From: an uncultured Planctomycetaceae bacterium
GTDB taxonomy: Bacteria; Planctomycetota; Planctomycetia; Planctomycetales; Planctomycetaceae
Direction of reading: 5' to 3'
Assembly (NCBI GenBank): GCA_943787265.1
Contig: CALSLT010000017.1
Coordinates: forward strand, 496,001 to 560,000
DNA length: 64,000 nt
The notes under the pieces: generated by a model
The model's input: the letters and a program-made list of their open reading frames with translations, nothing else
Told to the model about the DNA's origin: nothing
The model's database searches: none
Shown: one piece after another, positions 62,301-64,000 of the stretch
Layout of the letters: the number at the start of each line of letters is the position of its first letter
Position numbering within the stretch: position 1 is the first letter of the stretch
Made by a program: the position numbers and the translations under genes

Positions 62301-62693
62301 GAACTAACGGCGTTGCTTCAGTTGATGCGGGGAGATGATCCCGACGAGCCGGCAGTCTTCGACGAGAATGTTAAACGCGTCGTGGCCTTTGCGGGCGGAA
62401 TCCGAGAGTTCGCTCTCACCATTGCTGACTCAGCCAGACATCCGTCTGCGAGTGCTCAGGCCAATCTTGATAAGGCAATCTCGGCATTCGGCGACGAAGC
62501 GGTTTCGATTCATGAGTCCGCTCGAAAGTCGGTCGTCGACAAAGCGGCTGGCTACGACGAGCAACTCGTTGCGGCCAAAGGGACGAATCAGGCAACGTTG
62601 ATTGAACTCGAACGAAAACGAATCGAAAAGTACGTCGAATATGACACTGCCGCCGCTCGCCGTGCCATCATCGCGAGGCTGGACGAGGACTGA
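59340..62693 (+). CDS. Ser/Thr kinase fused to repeat module and caspase-like (C14) domain
   Basis: A 1117-residue protein. The kinase domain (about 7-270) has GAGSFATV, VAIKQI, GIVHGDIKPAN (HGD instead of HRD, 124-131) and GDFGLS with Asp144. A membrane helix (about 295-314) is followed by four related segments of about 75 residues (about 330-637) with the pattern (D)-L-x-x-(D/G)-D-x-V, which look like OB/DUF5666-type repeats. Then comes a caspase-like domain (about 641-890): RFAIVIGIQDYDD, FFAGHAY (His723), LLLLDCSRVG (Cys772). A helical C-terminus follows. The start is GTG 59340 after GGGAG; the nearby ATG at 59333 is out of frame. It lies just upstream of an ECF sigma gene and a second kinase. 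Confidence 0.87.
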   Translation: MASDSRYELLEKVGAGSFATVYRAKDTELGREVAIKQIHDQYLQMPEQMERYWQEAQLLAQLQHPNIITFYDIDRERGWLIMELMQGNLSDRISTEQLDLKSVRTSLAHCLRALKYLHAQGIVHGDIKPANMMIDSRKRIKIGDFGLSRRVSDEDGSLLKGTTKYMAPEVMSEDFGEVGPASDLYSLGFAAYELMCGPNFESLFPGLNAFGRDRQVGWMMWHAAPDRKLPEISRVLEGVPEDLAHVVQKLVSKDQAGRFQSAADALSELQIDIKIVKKGTDGPAEEQVDSTRRNVAIAAFCGSLILSLLMLFLPGNSENEKKVVDTGAPIEGVVGRVEIDRGFFTIMGPDKIPQEIKIGSSPKILLNEKTYITSRDLQPDDHVIIKKAKSDDGRDVLEIAVSRPDESIGYLTAVFPNNEQVTLQITEGTKRSELTVRATETTRILLNGERAFLEDLKADDHVTVRHVPDTKLAAARAATEIIALQKRTLNGFLRDVLASSLTIEVNRQGNTELLKLPLAEECAVTVNGNKIVEGRILKPGDLEAGDRVTVIHHADIIEVNSLRQFLHTGNLLELQADSSTLIVSDGDADRKVFVASKDCSITINGQPAQLADLRRTDKVELSYDSTREQNDVAAVDALRPVNENRFAIVIGIQDYDDNTLSKLEWTASDAKYLHETLQNRYGCAPDNTLLLVDETRVRIEQAIPDWLDKSDIASEVIVFFAGHAYVDDDGLSFLAAKDFDLTRIAESGISLSWLREQLEACSAREKLLLLDCSRVGEGADQQRQLSAARLLESLKPEKDPAEFRTTWAVASSTADQRGLDWAEKQHGLFGWFVADAYSGHGDRNQDVHLEPTELFDYLRNEMAQVTINEQSQLPKLFRPDSTPPDQDRLTPAAKDAIKKLLATYWEPGPRRGVPAAAQADYLTASRLAGDEDDAQITWALIQHRNREDREAQKHFERVKLSHPNNQLAYEGLAWLQADQKRYTESLVELTALLQLMRGDDPDEPAVFDENVKRVVAFAGGIREFALTIADSARHPSASAQANLDKAISAFGDEAVSIHESARKSVVDKAAGYDEQLVAAKGTNQATLIELERKRIEKYVEYDTAAARRAIIARLDED

Positions 62694-62797
62694 TCTCCAG
62701 CTCCGAAACATGGGCGGCAACACTTTTCGCGGAATTTTGCGAAAGACGTGAAAGGCGACCCGATCGCTAGCCGTACTGACTGTGGAGCGACTCGCCA

Positions 62798-63388
62798 ATG
62801 GACACAGTCAACACAACGCGGCCAAGCCTGCTGGTCCGAATCAAGGATCTGCGAGATGAGATGGCATGGGGCGAATTTGCCCAGCTCTACACGCCACTCA
62901 TTTACCGCTTCGCCCGGCAAAGCGGACTGCAGGATGCGGATGCCTCGCTGGTTACCCAGGATGTGCTGGTTACCGTCGCGCGGACGATTCATCGATTCGA
63001 ATACAACCGTAAGACCGGTTCGTTTCGAGGCTGGTTGAAAGTGGTGACACGTTCCCGACTGACGGACTTTCTGCGTGCACAAGGTCGGGAAGTTCAGGGA
63101 ACTGGCGACACGGCAATGCTGCACGTCATGGATGAGCAACTCGACGCCTCACAGCCTGATCTTTGGGAACGCGAGTTTCGACGCACACTGTTTGAGTGGG
63201 CGGTCGACCGAATCCGTTGCGACTTTGAAGACACGACCTGGCAAGCTTTCTGGCAGACATCCGTCGGTGATCGAGAAACGGCGGACGTAGCCGAGGAGCT
63301 GGGACTGTCGGTTGGAGCGGTTTACATCGCTCGCAGTCGTGTCCTTGCAAGGCTGCGGCAGGAAGTTCTAGATGTAGAAGAACGGTAA
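62798..63388 (+). CDS. ECF-type RNA polymerase sigma factor
   Basis: A 196-residue sigma factor. Region 2 covers EFAQLYTPLIYRFARQ and DVLVTVARTIHRFEYNRKTG with FRGWLKVVTRSRLTDFLR. Region 4 covers DVAEELGLSVGAVYIARSRVLARLR. It is clearly paralogous to the sigma factor at 27257 and, like it, precedes a kinase with an N-terminal zinc-finger motif (63619). It follows the kinase-caspase gene by 104 bp on the same strand, so all three may form one signalling locus. Confidence 0.93.
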   Translation: MDTVNTTRPSLLVRIKDLRDEMAWGEFAQLYTPLIYRFARQSGLQDADASLVTQDVLVTVARTIHRFEYNRKTGSFRGWLKVVTRSRLTDFLRAQGREVQGTGDTAMLHVMDEQLDASQPDLWEREFRRTLFEWAVDRIRCDFEDTTWQAFWQTSVGDRETADVAEELGLSVGAVYIARSRVLARLRQEVLDVEER

Positions 63389-63390
63389 AT

Positions 63391-63541
63391 GTCACCTCTC
63401 GCCCTTGGGGGAGAGGTCGCGGTCTCAGCCGCGGGTGAGGGGGATGATCTGAGTCAGTCTGAGAAACGCAGCAGAGTACCAATCGAGAGACCCTCACCCG
63501 GCCCTGAGAGGCCGACCTCTCCCGCAAGCGGGAGAGGTGAC
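63391..63541. repeat. CCTCTCCCGC-type inverted repeat pair
   Basis: GTCACCTCTCGCCC...GGGGGAGAGGTC at the left and a perfect 10-bp hairpin CCTCTCCCGC-AA-GCGGGAGAGG (63516-63537) followed by TGAC at the right, with CCTCACCC/GGGTGAGG between, together form a large nested palindrome. Similar phrases are common in many Gram-negative genomes. It lies between the sigma and kinase genes and could attenuate transcription into the kinase. Confidence 0.6.
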
Positions 63542-63618
63542 ATAAAATGACGCTGTTTAACTATGCGTTAGTAAAGTCAGAAAACCCCACGGCAGACCAA
63601 CTGTTAAAGAGGCTCATC

Positions 63619-64000
63619 ATGGTCATTCAAGCAGCATGCCCTGACCCGGACGTCATCCGAGACTTGCTCAACGGGAACCTGCCGGAGGCGGAACAGTCTG
63701 AGCTGTCGTCGCACTTTGATCTGTGCCCGAGCTGTCAGCAGCAGTTCGATGCCGAAGCTTCCGGCCCGCAGTTTCTCGGCGATGTTGCAGGACTGTGTCG
63801 CGATACTGACTGGCCGCACAATACGCCCACGCTTGACCGGCTGATTCGCGACATGCCGCAGCAGCTCAGCGACGCGGCAGACGAAGCCTCGGTCGCGACC
63901 TGGTCGACGGAAGCGGTGTCCGATTTTCTTGATACTTCTGAGAACGCTGATCACCTCGGGCGGCTTGGCTCGTACGAGATCGTTGAAGTTATCGGCCGAG
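63619..64000 (+). CDS. Ser/Thr kinase with N-terminal zinc-finger motif, partial
   Basis: The frame starts at ATG 63619 after AGAGG and is open to the window edge (127 codons). Its N-terminus contains SHFDLCPSCQQ, an H-x3-C-x2-C zinc-binding motif like that of anti-sigma factors and of the kinase at 23196. The last visible residues, LGRLGSYEIVEVIGR, are the start of a kinase domain just before the glycine-rich loop. It is read from the ECF sigma gene at 62798, matching the 27257/23196 pair. The kinase domain itself lies outside the window, so its activity cannot be judged. Confidence 0.8.
   Translation, partial: MVIQAACPDPDVIRDLLNGNLPEAEQSELSSHFDLCPSCQQQFDAEASGPQFLGDVAGLCRDTDWPHNTPTLDRLIRDMPQQLSDAADEASVATWSTEAVSDFLDTSENADHLGRLGSYEIVEVIGR

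Noticed and set aside
1..64000. tRNA or rRNA genes
   Set aside because: I looked in the larger intergenic gaps for cloverleaf-like T-loops and rRNA motifs and found none convincing; a covariance-model scan would settle this.

Overview
The window looks like a chromosomal segment of a planctomycete (Planctomycetota, probably Planctomycetaceae-like). The evidence is the gene set: ECF sigma factors placed just upstream of large Ser/Thr kinases, two giant exoproteins with the LEPR-XLL type N-terminal signature and RTX repeats, a DUF1080 (3-keto-disaccharide hydrolase) protein, a ThuA fusion, a kinase-caspase fusion and small palindromic repeats in many gaps. There are no rRNA or tRNA genes, no CRISPR array and no prophage. 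Genus cannot be fixed from sequence reading alone.

Layout. 1-3165 (minus): an acyl-CoA synthetase cut by the window edge, preceded by an odd protein with two cyclic-nucleotide-binding domains, a C39 peptidase and an ABC ATPase but no membrane domain. 3433-8554 (plus): the rod-shape and elongation operon mreB-mreC-mreD-PBP2. 8883-13586: a 1567-residue beta-helix/RTX exoprotein. 13600-18771 (minus): an asparagine-synthetase-like protein, a CBS protein, an Nramp-like transporter and two small genes. 19057-21855 (minus): a second LEPR-XLL/RTX exoprotein with a Gly/Pro-rich low-complexity block.

22096-23166 is a REP-associated tyrosine transposase (RAYT) gene flanked by three copies of its putative REP element. 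Another copy sits in frame inside the catalytic segment of the neighbouring receptor-like kinase (23196-27128), and an inverted pair lies at 18895-18968. I consider this REP/RAYT set, with its coding insertion, the most interesting system in the window.

27257-39753 holds a sigma factor, DnaJ/CbpA, a HAD nucleotidase, an isochorismatase-ThuA fusion, a DUF1080 protein, a large secreted protein, a Gfo/Idh/MocA oxidoreductase, an HD phosphohydrolase and a TrkH/KtrB K+ transporter. 40073-43098 is a second ECF sigma/kinase pair. 43570-50934 holds an outer-membrane beta-barrel, an FHA-GAF-adenylate cyclase protein, kdsB, pyrG and a small lipoprotein. 50970-59210 holds a K+ channel with an unusual filter, a PEP-mutase family enzyme, a GT39-type membrane glycosyltransferase, a MoxR ATPase, two uncharacterised membrane proteins and upp. 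59340-64000 holds a kinase-caspase fusion followed by a third ECF sigma/kinase pair, cut by the right edge.

How the genes relate: mreBCD/PBP2, kdsB and the beta-barrel are consistent with a Gram-negative envelope with peptidoglycan and Kdo-type surface sugar. KdsB consumes CTP made by the neighbouring PyrG, and Upp salvages pyrimidines. The three sigma/kinase modules, the FHA-cyclase and the cNMP-binding protein indicate heavy investment in phospho- and cyclic-nucleotide signalling. All functional calls rest on motif reading and were not checked by database search.
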